Of a stretch of DNA of 64,000 bases, positions 22,774 through 33,515 are shown one piece after another (within the stretch, counting starts at the first letter, position 1; every line of letters begins with the position of its first letter). The stretch is from Reticulascus tulasneorum (lineage: Eukaryota; Ascomycota; Sordariomycetes; Glomerellales; Reticulascaceae), in NCBI GenBank assembly GCA_001557505.1, contig LSAX01000003.1, positions 62,001-126,000 on the forward strand. Direction: 5' to 3'. Position numbers and translations under genes: made by a program. The notes beneath the pieces were generated by a model. It ran no database searches. It had not been told where the DNA came from and was given only the letters and a program-made list of their open reading frames with translations.

Positions 22774-24680
22774 CTACTCGTCTACCTTTCTCCTCTTGAA
22801 CTTGCCTCTTGCCTCAATCTTCCCTTCGGCCGGTACCGTCTTCCTTCCTGTGAATACGAAGCCATCGGCGCCACCCTTTGCGGTCATGATAGGGTGTGTT
22901 CTACCCGGGAGAACCTGCCACCGCCGCGCCCGGCTGGTCTGGATACTCGTGCCTAAAAGTAATGTGGGGTTTAGTGGAAAATCATCTGTACCCTCCCACC
23001 GCTCCAGTTCTTCCAATGTCTTCCCTACTGCCTCAGCTGGAGGGCTCGTTGCCCATCCCGCGCGGCGAGCGACGCTAAAGTAGTCCGCAAGTTGGACCAG
23101 GGGCTCGATGGTCTGGGAGTAAATAGCCACCGGTGCTCCACCGGTGAGGAGAGGCAGCGTATGCCGCAGTAACGACACGGGGTCCATAGTGCTCGCTACG
23201 GCGAGGCCAGAAAAGCCGCCCGCCTGTGTGGACTGGACAATGTAGCGCGAACGGGCCCATCGCCTTCGTTTTCGATGGTAATGTCCTCGCCGAGCAGCCT
23301 TCCACGTAAGCATCTCCTCGGCGGACGCAGACGGCGCTGGGATTGAGTAAGTGCTGTCCATCTCCGGCTCGAGAAGCTGCAGCCACGATATCGGCAAAAG
23401 ATGGGTCACGAGAGGGTGAGACGGTTCGGGCGGTTCAGGGTTAGCTATGTCAAAGTCGTAGTGCTTCAGAAGCGCAAGGTTGGGCTGGCTGTTGGCGTGG
23501 ATCAAGGTCAGCGTGTTGGTTGGCGAAAAGGGTATCTCCAGGTCGTCACGGTGATGCACAGCTCTTCGACGATGCGGTGTTCCTTGTGCGAGCAGGCTAC
23601 CATTAGATTTGACCGGCTCTATTGCTGCTGTTGCCCCGCCAGATTCGACGTGTTCTTCCGGATCGGGCGGCGCATGTTCAGTCGCCGTCGACAACGATGT
23701 CCCATTCTGTTGATCCGGATCTTCCGGTCTATGGGCGGCCGCCGGTGTGTCTAGTTTACCCGGCCAGTCCGCTTGCGGACGGTAGAGTATGCCCATTCGC
23801 TCGGCCATGGAAGCCACCAGAAGGCCGCCGGTATCGTCAATCACAAGCCATCGGCCTCTTAACCGACCCATGTCCGACACACTCCCATCGTCGATATTCA
23901 CGACCTCCGGGGTGTCAGAATCGGGGTGCCCCCCGAAATGGACATTCGACCACGACGTCATGAGGCCCATACCCTCCTGTCGCAGTTCGAGAACCCTGGA
24001 CGGGTCCTTCTCGTCCAGCAAGTACTGGCATAACGCCGTCGAGTCCAGGGGCGAGATGGTGAACCTCCGAATGTACTTCTTGGTCTTGAGGAGCTTGTAC
24101 TTCGCCAACGAGAACATGTTCTTCTGGTCCAGAGCTTTATGCGACAACAGGAGCTTCGCAATGATTTCCTTTCCAGCGTCGGTGCCTTCCTTCTTCAAGA
24201 CCTCGATTTCCTCCATGGTCAACGTCTGCCGCGCCGAGTAGTCAAGCACCTCCCGGTGTGACCTCACTACGGCATTTCCACTCTCACTGTCCAACAAATT
24301 GTACTCAGCGCCATCAGGGGCTGCTATAACGCTCTCCGGTTCGCCCTCGTCCTCGTCCTCGCCCTCTTCCGTCCTGGTTTTTGCCAAGGTGTCGTTATGT
24401 ATCTCTGCAGCAGGAACGATGCGCAGCCTGCAAAACTGTTCACCTTCGCGCTTGTCTTGGACCTCGTACGTCAAGTGGTAGGGTCGGTCAATGATCAAGT
24501 TGCTCGGAAAGGATCCATATTTTCCTAGAGTAATCGTCCTATAATTTCAACGTTAACCTCCGAGGGCTACCCAGGCTGGAGGGATGGAACCTGCGTATTT
24601 GGGATCACCTGCAAAATCTTGACAGCATCGGAAGGGAGCTTGATCGCGACCCATTCAGATGGCCGAACAAGTTCATGCAT
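22774..24680 (-). CDS. TRM6: tRNA m1A58 methyltransferase non-catalytic subunit TRM6
   Basis: Exon 1 (24680-24595) and exon 2 (24538-22774) give 616 residues. The intron (24594-24539, 56 nt) appears to be GC-AG. The only GT donor in the needed phase would leave a 32-nt intron, whereas the GC donor restores IPNTTITLGKYGSF, as expected for Gcd10/TRM6. Other family landmarks are VAIKLPSDAVKI, SNLIIDRPYHLTYE, LTMEEIEVLKKEG, SHKALDQKNMFSLAKYKLLKTKKY and, near the C-terminus, HPIMTAKGGADGFVFTGRK. TRM6 pairs with the catalytic TRM61 to make 1-methyladenosine at position 58 of tRNAs, including initiator tRNA. A Pro/Glu-rich insert sits in the middle (about residues 265-330). Confidence 0.92.
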
Positions 24681-24967
24681 GTCTGTTACGCGTGGGCCAG
24701 TCGTCTGGTAGAGGGAGTGCAATGAAGCGAAACTCTGCAAAATTGGGAAATGAAATTTATTTCATAGCCCTGGGCAAGCTTTCTATCGCGGGGTCCCGCA
24801 GCACTAATAATTACAGTGCAGCAACCAATCAACCCCACCCCTCCAACCCTGGCAGGCGGCTGCAAGCCATCGACACACCCCCTGACACCGACAGGGGTTG
24901 TTGCATGGTTGCACACTCTTCAGGGTCAGTCATCCTGGGAAGCTGTCGCAGCACCACGTCAATGTTC

Positions 24968-27220
24968 CTAGTTCATGCCCAGCTGCAAGCCCTCCCTCCG
25001 GGGAACTCGTCTACGTCCCACAACATCTTCCGCCAGACCACAAAGGCCAACCTTGCCGAGGAGCGCAGAAGTGACCAGCAGTATGATACTTATAGTACCG
25101 AAAATGACAAACGGCACCAGTGTATATGTAACGAAGACTGGGGCAATGTTAGTGCGGCTCTCGGCGTCTAGAGAAAAGAAATACTTGCAGACCACCCCAC
25201 CAGTCCGCTTGACAATGTCATACAGCTCGCCTTCCATAATTTCCACAGCACCTTGCTCCCATTTCCATGGGCCGACGAGGCGGAACTTGGTGTTGAAGTT
25301 TGGACCCATGGCCCAAGTCAGGAAGACTTTGCGACCTTTGCTCAACACGTAAGTCAGAGTAGGGGCGGCCCCCAGATCCAGGGCCAGCTGATATGCGTAG
25401 CTCTCATGTTCTACTGCGTGTTTTGTCTGGAAGAGGTCATATCCTCCACGAGCGTGTAGCGCATAGTCCAGTTCGTAGTGGCGCACCGCGTTCGTGGATT
25501 GATACTGGGTACTCGGGGATAAGGCGGGAACTTGCCCAGGACGCTTTGCTTGAAGCCACCGCATAATCCAGAGCTGCGTTTGGAGCTCTGCAAGCGGAGG
25601 AATAGCACCTACATGGTCAGATGTAAGCAGAAACTGGTTGCGATGAGTGTCTTACCTATGCCAGGCCGAACAAAGCCAATGAAGCCGACAGAGACATCGG
25701 CTTTTTGGTAGATACCCCGAGTGTCGAGAGCATCGTATTGGGGGTAATCGTCGTCAAGGAAGTCGAATCGTCGGATATAGCCCGTTGCGAGGACAACCAT
25801 CTCAGGTTTAATTGCCCTGCTCAGCACGGTGCGATATTCTGGACGAGAACTTTCCTGGAAATGAACGATACCGCCATCATCAATGTACTTGGGCCACGGG
25901 GCGGTATCGATAAATCGGCCGCGAGTGTCCTTTAGCTCGACGTTCATGAGGAACGTGCGAATCCGATTCAGGAACGACTTCGAGCGGTGCTGTGCAGAGA
26001 GATATGGCAGAGCTCGGTCTGACTTGACGAAAAACACTATCCAGATCAGCGTGCTTCCTATAAGAGTATAGTAGAAGCTCACCAGCGTCTGCGTGAGATC
26101 TCTCTCTGGAGATATGACCGACCCATTGGTCAGGTCCTGACCCGGTTCCAGATATAATCATGTGGATGCCCTTGATCCATCTATCATAGAGATCCCACAT
26201 GAGCTGACCATGCTGAAGGATCGGTGGAACATACGCAGTATCGAAAAGACTCGCGATTGCGGTATCAATGGGCTTCGCGCGGCGAGGTGACGGCTTACGA
26301 TTGCAGACCGTGGGATATGGTATAATCTAGCACGTCTTGTGTTAGCTTGCATCTTCGGGCCTCATCCGGAGCATCGCTCGCCTTTGGAGCGCAGAAAAAC
26401 CCGTCGCGATGGCAAAGAATAACCTTCTTGGCAGCCGAGGTGATTGCAAGATGCGCCATATCCATACCAGTTTCTCCGGCGCCAAGAACGAGCACTGTCG
26501 TATCCTTGCCAAACTGTTCCCGCTGCTTCAGCTGAGAAGAGTGAAGAACGGTAGGAACATGCTCTATCCCTTCAATGGATGGGATTGACGGGATACAGTG
26601 CAGTCCTGAACAGACAGCGACCGCATCGCACTCCCAGTCAACAGTCACGTCCCCTTGCTTGCGTAGAGTTATTCGATGTCGGCCATCTGCGATGCGGCGT
26701 ACCTTGGCCACAGTTGTATTACACTCGATGAACGGCCAAAGACGGAAGTGTGTGCAGTAGTCCGCGAGGTAGGTAGAATACGTCTCGGGGGTGAGAAAGT
26801 CAGGCGCGTCGTTAGGAAGGCGATAGTCTGAGAAAGCAGTGAGGTATTTGGACGAAACCATCTGTAGAAAGGAATATTGTTAGACAGCTACGAAATACGA
26901 TAGAGAGGAAGACCAACCTCAGCGTCCTCATAGACACCGTACTTGAAGACGCCTCCAATCCCAGACTCCATCTCAAAAAGCCTTGCGGTAACTCGTTGGA
27001 CTGGGAAGTACTCGTGGGCGGTTATCAAATGCTTCAAGGTTGTCAGACCCGAGGGGCCAGCTCCAATGACTGCAACTTTCAGTTCTCGCATGACGGAGCT
27101 CGAACTTGTCATGGGCGGAGACACATCAGGAGACCCCGACATGGCCGGATCATGCTTCGTCTCAGCGGGCGTAGAGCCCAGCGAATCGCTTACTTTCTTG
27201 CTGCGTTTCTCTGAAGACAT
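24968..27220 (-). CDS. Flavin-containing monooxygenase with C-terminal membrane segment
   Basis: Five exons (27220-26918, 26861-26382, 26326-26083, 26036-25656, 25608-24968) give 682 residues. Introns are 56, 55, 46 and 47 nt. The second (26381-26327) begins with GC: AAG|GCGAGC, branch GCTAAC, acceptor CTAG. No GT donor preserves HRDGFFCAPK|IIPYPTV. The FAD-binding motif VIGAGPSGL is near residue 50 and the NADP-binding VLGAGETGMDMA near 224, as in class B flavoprotein monooxygenases (FMO/Baeyer-Villiger group). SLFDTAYVPP, SGTGSGPDQWVG and VVLATGYIRRFDF are typical of fungal dimethylaniline-monooxygenase-like members. A hydrophobic stretch (FVIFGTISIILLVTSALLG) near the C-terminus may anchor it to the ER. 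Substrate unknown. It is head-to-head with a reductase gene. Confidence 0.88.
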
Positions 27221-28777
27221 GGTGGCGATAAATTAAGAAGTGCGAAGCCAATCTATGAAATAGGCGTGGCAATTAATTCCTTCAGATCAATATGTGAAAG
27301 AATCCGAAGAGGGCAGTGGTTCGAGGGGCTGAACAGGTTAAAGAATTCTTCACGCCTTGCTGATTGTTTGATGAATGAATGAACTAGATGATTTCCCTCT
27401 CGCACAAAAAGGCATAAACTACCTGCCTTGACCGCCTTTTTTTGACATACCTAAGGTACCTTATCTGTAAATGCTCTCAGATCTACACACTTGAGTCGAA
27501 GCATGGGTCCCTCCTGCCACCGAATGCTTCCAACACGTCCATTGGCGTCTGCTGCTGTGGCAGCACTGGAGTGTTTGCTACCTAGCGGCAACGGTAACAA
27601 GAGTGCTGAACGATTTGAGACAAATGAATCAATGCAAAAAAAAACTGCCTTTCGTACCAGGCTGGCGGCTTTCAACTTCTCAGGGGGGACGAATTCATGC
27701 CAGGTTGAGCGGTTCACGGCCAACCAGGCCAACCAGCAACCAGAAATGCACACTATAGTTCTTGAACTTACAAACCTTCTACAATTTAGAAAACAAACTC
27801 CTGTTTAACGCTTGAAGACGCGGCTGCTGGCATAACATCTGCAAATGCAGCTAGCCTTGATTTGTCACACCAGCAATGTTTACGCCACCTCAAGTCGATC
27901 TGGCTGATTTCTCATTCTCATCGTCTCGGAACAGCGAGATTGAACTTAGCCAAACTTGCCCACCCACTGCTGTCGAACTTCTTGCTTCCCTAGTTCAGAG
28001 GAGAACTCTGTCGCTTTTTCAAAATCTGGCCACCATCAAGGTCGTCAAAAAGTCACAATTATGGTGTGTGTGATATTGACTACCTTATATCTGGTGGATA
28101 TCCTGACATACCTTGAAGACTTGTCAACTAGGTGGTGACCGGTGTATTCTCCCGAGCGATTGGTTACTCGGAAATGAGGATTTGCTAAATACATATGAAA
28201 ATGTATGGTCAACATGTAGGCGAGTCCATCCATTTACTGACCTTCGCCCTTCGGCCACTTTGACCTAATGATGCAGAAAGATAGGCAAAGTATCCATTGT
28301 TATATCAAAAAGATCTACAATCAAGCTCTCAAGGATATTGAAAGGGTATTATACTGAAAATTTCCATCATGTCTGCGTGAGGTTAAGGCAGCGTCCAGTC
28401 GCGAGTGCCATTGTTCATCAAGTATTCACTACAGATAGTCTAGCAACTCGGGGAAAACTTAGGAACCATCAGCTTTAGAAGAGAGTCGTAAGATTGGGGT
28501 ATCCAGAGTAGAACGCCTCCACTCGGTGCAAATCCGTTGCTGCGGCACTTGACCGCGACATGTGGACTCGTTGGCGGGGTTTCGGAAAACCAACTCCCAC
28601 ACAAAGTGCGGCATACGATATCCGTTCCGCGAGTCAAGCCGCCGGTAAGACTAGCATCGCGGACCGTCATTACCTTATATAAAATTCAACTGCTTCTCCA
28701 TGTGCGACGCAAGTTATTGGCTATCTTTGTCGGAGATTCGCATTTACAGCCTTGAAAAAAATCGTTGACAGCCCAGT
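27221..28777. other. Divergent intergenic region
   Basis: The upstream region shared by the monooxygenase (-) and the PRISE-type reductase (+). It contains a TACCTAAGGTACC motif at 27448-27463. Short frames on both strands (up to 105 codons) are unsupported. Composition turns AT-rich after about 28,200. Confidence 0.5.
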
Positions 28778-30014
28778 ATGAGCGAAAAGAAGCATGCCCT
28801 CGTCTTCGGCGCTAGCGGTGTGTCCGGCTGGTCCTTCGTCAATGAGATTCTAAATGATTATCCAAAAAAAGGTGTTTGGGGGAGCGTCCTGGCCCTGACC
28901 AACCGACCGCTGAATCCGAAGAAGACATTGTGGCCTGTGGACGACCGACTGTCGATTACTTACGGCGTAGATCTCCTCGAGGGAAGCCAAGATGATCTGA
29001 ACAGCAAACTGAAAGAGAAAGCGCCCGGTATCGAGAGAGTGACGCATGTGTACTACCTCGGTTCGTCAACGTCAGTATCTTGTCGCATGGCACTAACCTT
29101 CGATAGCTTATAAAGCAAGCACTGACAAGGATTATGAGGCCGAATATCGCGAGAACATTGCTATGTTCAAACGAGCAGTTATGGCCCTAGACGTGCTCTC
29201 TCCTGGCCTTGAGTTCATTGTTTTACAAACGGGGGCGAAGGCGTACGGTTGCCACCTCCTCCGAAACCGTCCCAGCAACATGGTGCCTCCACTAGCAGAG
29301 ACACTACCACGCATGTCATCCCCGCACGACGCTGGGCTCTTCTACTACCCACAGCTGGACTGGCTAGCAGAATACGCAAAAACTAGGCCTTGGTCATGGT
29401 GCGAGACGAGACCAGATATCATTATTGGGTTTGTTCCCAACGCCAACTTCTATTCGCTGGCTTCTGCTCTGGGCGTTTTCTTCAGCTTATACCGCGAAGT
29501 CAACGGACCTGGTGCAGAGTGTCCGTTTCCTGGAACCTTAGACAGTTGGAAGGCGTTGAGCCAAGATGCATCCTCAGACATGATTGCGAGGCAAACGCTA
29601 CATCTGACATTAAGAGGCGCGGGATCCACCAGGAAAGGAGATGCCTTTAATGTCGGAGATGCGAAGCGGCCGTCATGCTGGCGGGAGAAGTGGCCAGTGC
29701 TCTGCAAGTACTTTGGTCTCAGGGGCGTCAAACTTGATCAAGACAATCCAATTGAGGTTCGAAAGTTCATCAAAGACAACTTGTCTACATGGGAGAAGCT
29801 TGAGGCGCAGCACGGGCTCGAAAAGGGTCATGCCGATAACCCCAAGACATTCCCTGGCTTTGAGTACTTCTTGCTCACACAGTTCGATACAGACCGGCAA
29901 TACGACATGTCCAAAACATACGATACCGGATTTACGGAAGAGAGGTCTACTCTAGAGGCTTGGGGGAAAGTGTTTGATCGAATGAAGGCCGCCAAGATCA
30001 TTCCGTCAACCTGA
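28778..30014 (+). CDS. PRISE-type NAD(P)-dependent enone reductase (SDR superfamily)
   Basis: Exons 28778-29060 and 29107-30014 join in phase 1 across a 46-nt GTTCGT...GATAG intron to give 396 residues. The join restores HVYYL-AYKASTDKDYEAEYREN. The Rossmann motif is GASGVSG near residue 11. VLQTGAKAYGCHL, ETRPDIIIGFVPNANFY, QTLHLTLRGAG and NVGDAKRPSCWREKWPVL match the progesterone-5beta-reductase/iridoid-synthase-like group, also found in fungi and bacteria (for example SirQ-like proteins). These enzymes reduce activated C=C bonds with NADPH. The physiological substrate is unknown. The divergent monooxygenase could act on the same compound, but this is inference. Confidence 0.88.
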
Positions 30015-31677
30015 TCGGGAAGGGGCAAAAAGAAGAGGCAGATAGGAGGAAGCTCAACGCTAGGCTGCTTGACCTGCCTGTCTGGATAACTGCTGCGGTA
30101 ATTTGCAACCTATAAAATTTATCTACCGATAGATTATCACGTCCTAACAATGGATGCTGGGAGTTCTTTTAAGTTCCATCTAGCGTAGACGGGCTCAGCA
30201 GTCTTTGACACGAAACAGGAGCTAGCAGGGAGTCTACAGAGTGGACGGTATCATGTCACCAATAGCCGTTTCTTTGTCATTCTCAAATCACTCATTCTAG
30301 GTTTCTTATCATGATGTCAACTTGATGAGGAGTCTGCCTTTGTTTCGTGCCATAAATCGATAACTCCCCATTCCCGAAAGGCCAAGTGATAGTATATGGT
30401 CTCAAATAAATTCATCTGCGGTATACGATTCTTCTAAACTTGTTCTAGGTCCACAACTAATTGTATATTAGCTAGGCTAATCATCGTATTTATATTTGAA
30501 AGTAGTCGCCAGGCAGAATATTCGACCACTCCACACAGCCGACAACTTCGCTATGCCCACGCTACTTTCCCACGTCACCCTAAGTATGTTATTTTACACC
30601 TTAACTCACTCTTGCGCTCACCATTTAATACAATATCTCTAGGTAAGCTCGAGGGAAGCTGTAAACTCAGGAATTATGAAATAATGTGCCATGGTCGTAC
30701 CTCTGTGCTTCTTCGTCGCGGCTTGATCGTACCCATTGGCTGTCAACTTTTCTTCCAGCCTATAGGAATGTCGCGGATGCGTCCACTACAGCAGATATTA
30801 GTCTCCGCGACCAGGGAGCAGGAGACGAAGAAAAAACTAGATCCTCAATGGTCAAAAAGGCAGTGATGAGTCTGAGATCCAACGGTATAATGAATATGGA
30901 GAGAAATATGCATGTACGAGGCACAGGATCTTTCATAGCATCTCCAGTATATTCCATCAGTGCTGACAATGCAGATTATATTGATATCTACGCAAGTTTT
31001 GTTCAGACTCACCAAGAAAAGAGATATGATAACAAAGACTTCGCATAAGCATGAGGGTGTATTTTGGTGCCTGAAAAAGTTCAAATTTTCACTTCCAGAG
31101 ACAAGCAAAGTCACGGCCAGGGCCGAGTCTGTATTATTGAGCATAGAACTTGAAATGCTAATGGAAGTTCACATTTGGGTAGCCTCTCTTGGAGAGAAAA
31201 CACATATGGATCTATCTCCGGTGTGAGTTAATTACCCATTGCCGGCCCGTCTTCGGACTCACAAGCGCCGTGTGACAACCGGCTTACTAGTCTCGCCGAT
31301 TGGCGAGGTGCCTAGCTGGTCTGTCTAAACCAGACTGGGCGTAGCAGCGGAGGTTCAAATTTGACGTCAATCGTTGAAGTGTTCCAATGGACAGCAAGTT
31401 ACAGGAGGAATATAGCCGAAAGTAACGTCGCCTCTTATTAGGGACGCTCAGTGGTCGGGTACGTTAGCCGCGAGTCAGGGGTTCATTCTAAATTAAGATG
31501 TAGACTCACGATGATCTGCTTGAGCTGAAAGTAGGACGACATTGGCGAAATTGAATATGGCAGGTGACTGGACACTCGAAACGCTGGGGTTAGTTGAGGG
31601 GTTGAGTATTAAAGTAGCCCTCCGTCACGAGTCCTTAAACTTTGATCTTTCCCAAACGTCTCGTCATCACCAACACA
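30015..31677. other. AT-rich spacer, no gene seen
   Basis: An AT-rich stretch with frames up to 120 codons on plus (30686-31048) and 99 on minus (31144-30845). They overlap each other and show no domain, signal peptide or splice logic. The last 150 bases are the presumed promoter of the small secreted protein gene. Confidence 0.45.
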
Positions 31678-32172
31678 ATGAAGCCGGCAACGATTCTTAT
31701 TGCATTTGCGGCCAGCGTGAGCGCCGCATGTAGTTATTACAGCGATGGGTATGGGACTCTTAGAGGCTCATGTAAAGATAAATCCCACTGTACATCTGAG
31801 TTTGGCGCGTGGGTGAACGATCGCTGCCCCAATGGTATGTATCTTCCAATGCTGGCGGCTACAGCATGTGATTGGGACTAACGAGAGATCAGACCCAGAA
31901 TCTGTCAAATGCTGCATTGGGCGGTTCGACTGCTCAGACTCGCAGGGACTCGGTTATTGCAGCAATGTGAGCAACGGTGATAGGAGGTGCAAAGACTTTA
32001 ATGGAAAGTGGATCGCGTAAGTGACCCTTCGTGTAGTTAACATCGGTCTGTACTAAGTGGTGGCAGAAATCGATGTCCTGGACCGAACGATGTCAAATGT
32101 TGTTATGTCAAGGGGGCGAGCAAGAGAGATTTGCCGGAGTTTGAAGCCGCCTGGGCTGAGCTGGAGGAGTAG
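31678..32172 (+). CDS. Small secreted cysteine-rich protein, two CC-motif modules
   Basis: Exons 31678-31834, 31893-32016 and 32067-32172 give 128 residues. Introns are 58 nt (GTATGT...ATCAG) and 50 nt (GTAAGT...GGCAG) and restore a clean frame. The N-terminus MKPATILIAFAASVSAA is a signal peptide. The mature part has two related modules: CKDKSHC...WVNDRCPNDPESVKCC and C...GDRRCKDFNGKWIANRCPGPNDVKCC. The W-x-RCPG-x-VKCC pattern is reminiscent of a cysteine module found next to fungal GH24/GH25 lysozyme-type domains, but here it stands alone with no catalytic domain. The tail (KGASKRDLPEF) includes a KR site that could be processed. It sits alone in a gene-poor stretch. An effector or antimicrobial role is possible but unproven. 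Confidence 0.8.
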
Positions 32173-33515
32173 ACACTCTGTATGCTTCTAGCCTGGTCGA
32201 CTTCGCAAGGAACGCCATCAAGTACATATCTAATTCTCCCAAGATTGCATTATGTTCGGACTATAGACTCAGGTTTGGGTGCTTCAACCTCCGGCTTATT
32301 CGGCCTAACCCTGACTAATGGTAAGATGGAATGACAAGCAACAGTCATCAGGACTGGTACCATGTATTTGATGAGCCTTAGCTTGTTGCTTCGGTTCCAG
32401 CTCGTGCAGCATTACTATATCCATCTACAGCCAATTCCATCCAGTTCAGTGCAAACTTACTTGCCAGTCGGTGTGCTCTTATAGCTAGATGGCCCCAAAT
32501 AAGGAGAGTAGCTTAGGGTCGGTGGCAAGTGTTTAAAGTTCATCTAAGCTCACTTTCACAGCCTCAAGTTTGCTGCCTGAATTTTTTGTCCCCCATAGTT
32601 TGTCCTAAATCACCCAAGCAGTACCTTGCCTATGATTCAAATGGCGTGAAGCGCCATCTGGAACGAGTCTTTCTTGGTGGATTAGGGATGTGAACAGCTG
32701 GACTGGAAATTAGGTGGATATTCCTATTTTGGACTCTTGCCTCTAGCTAGTTGTTGTCCGGGTAAGCCATTGCAGGAGTAAGAGGAACGCGTCGGCCAAG
32801 TGTCACAACCAGTCTCGAACAAGTACAGAGCCAAGTGCATTTCTCAACTTGTGCCAATTCAGAGACGACTTGTTTGTCTCTCTAGATGCCAGGCATCGTG
32901 TAGACGATGGATTCAGTGAAAAGTATCCAATTACCTGAATCTTTTATGGAGCAAATCCGAGACAAATGTTAGGGTGGAAATCAGACCTATGTATATTTTA
33001 CTAGAACGTACCGCCGACTGTTCTGCTTGATCAGGAATGAAGAGGTGAGGTTCCCTTTGTTCCTGATCTATCATCAGCGATGCGGTAGCAAGGTTAGTTT
33101 TGAGAGATGTATCCACCCAAATGTAGCCGAACTGGAATAAGCGACTGTGGTAGTTGAGACTCCAAGCATAATGGTGCAATGGGCCTAAACAGAGACCGAG
33201 CAAGAGAACAGAAACCAAACAGCTTGGGGCATGCGAGCCGAGCAAAAGATGGGACAGGCAGGCACGCGGAATCGGGTATCGAGAGGTATAAATGAACTAT
33301 CCCAGGAATACATATTATAACACAGGTTTGGGCTTTTCTATGCCATTCCCTGCTTCTCTTGCCACCTCAAACATCTAGCCCACTGCCAATGCTCAAGTAT
33401 ATATATATCCCACTCCAAAGCGTCCGCCGATTCAAGTACTGTCCGTTCCATAGATGCATCGGCTTGTCGCAAACCGCGACAGTTGACAGCAAATGCGAGT
33501 GATGACACATGTCCT
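32173..33515. other. Intergenic, no gene seen
   Basis: Between the small secreted protein gene and the 3' end of striatin. A 104-codon minus frame (33245-32931) starts with a hydrophobic run but has no other support. Confidence 0.45.

Noticed and set aside
24968..30014. Monooxygenase plus reductase considered as a biosynthetic gene cluster
   Set aside because: There is no polyketide, peptide or terpene synthase, transporter or dedicated regulator next to them. Flanking genes are housekeeping.
31240..31340. Short inverted-looking segments tested as a tRNA
   Set aside because: No acceptor stem, T-loop GTTCRA or anticodon-arm spacing could be placed. No tRNA was found elsewhere in the window.
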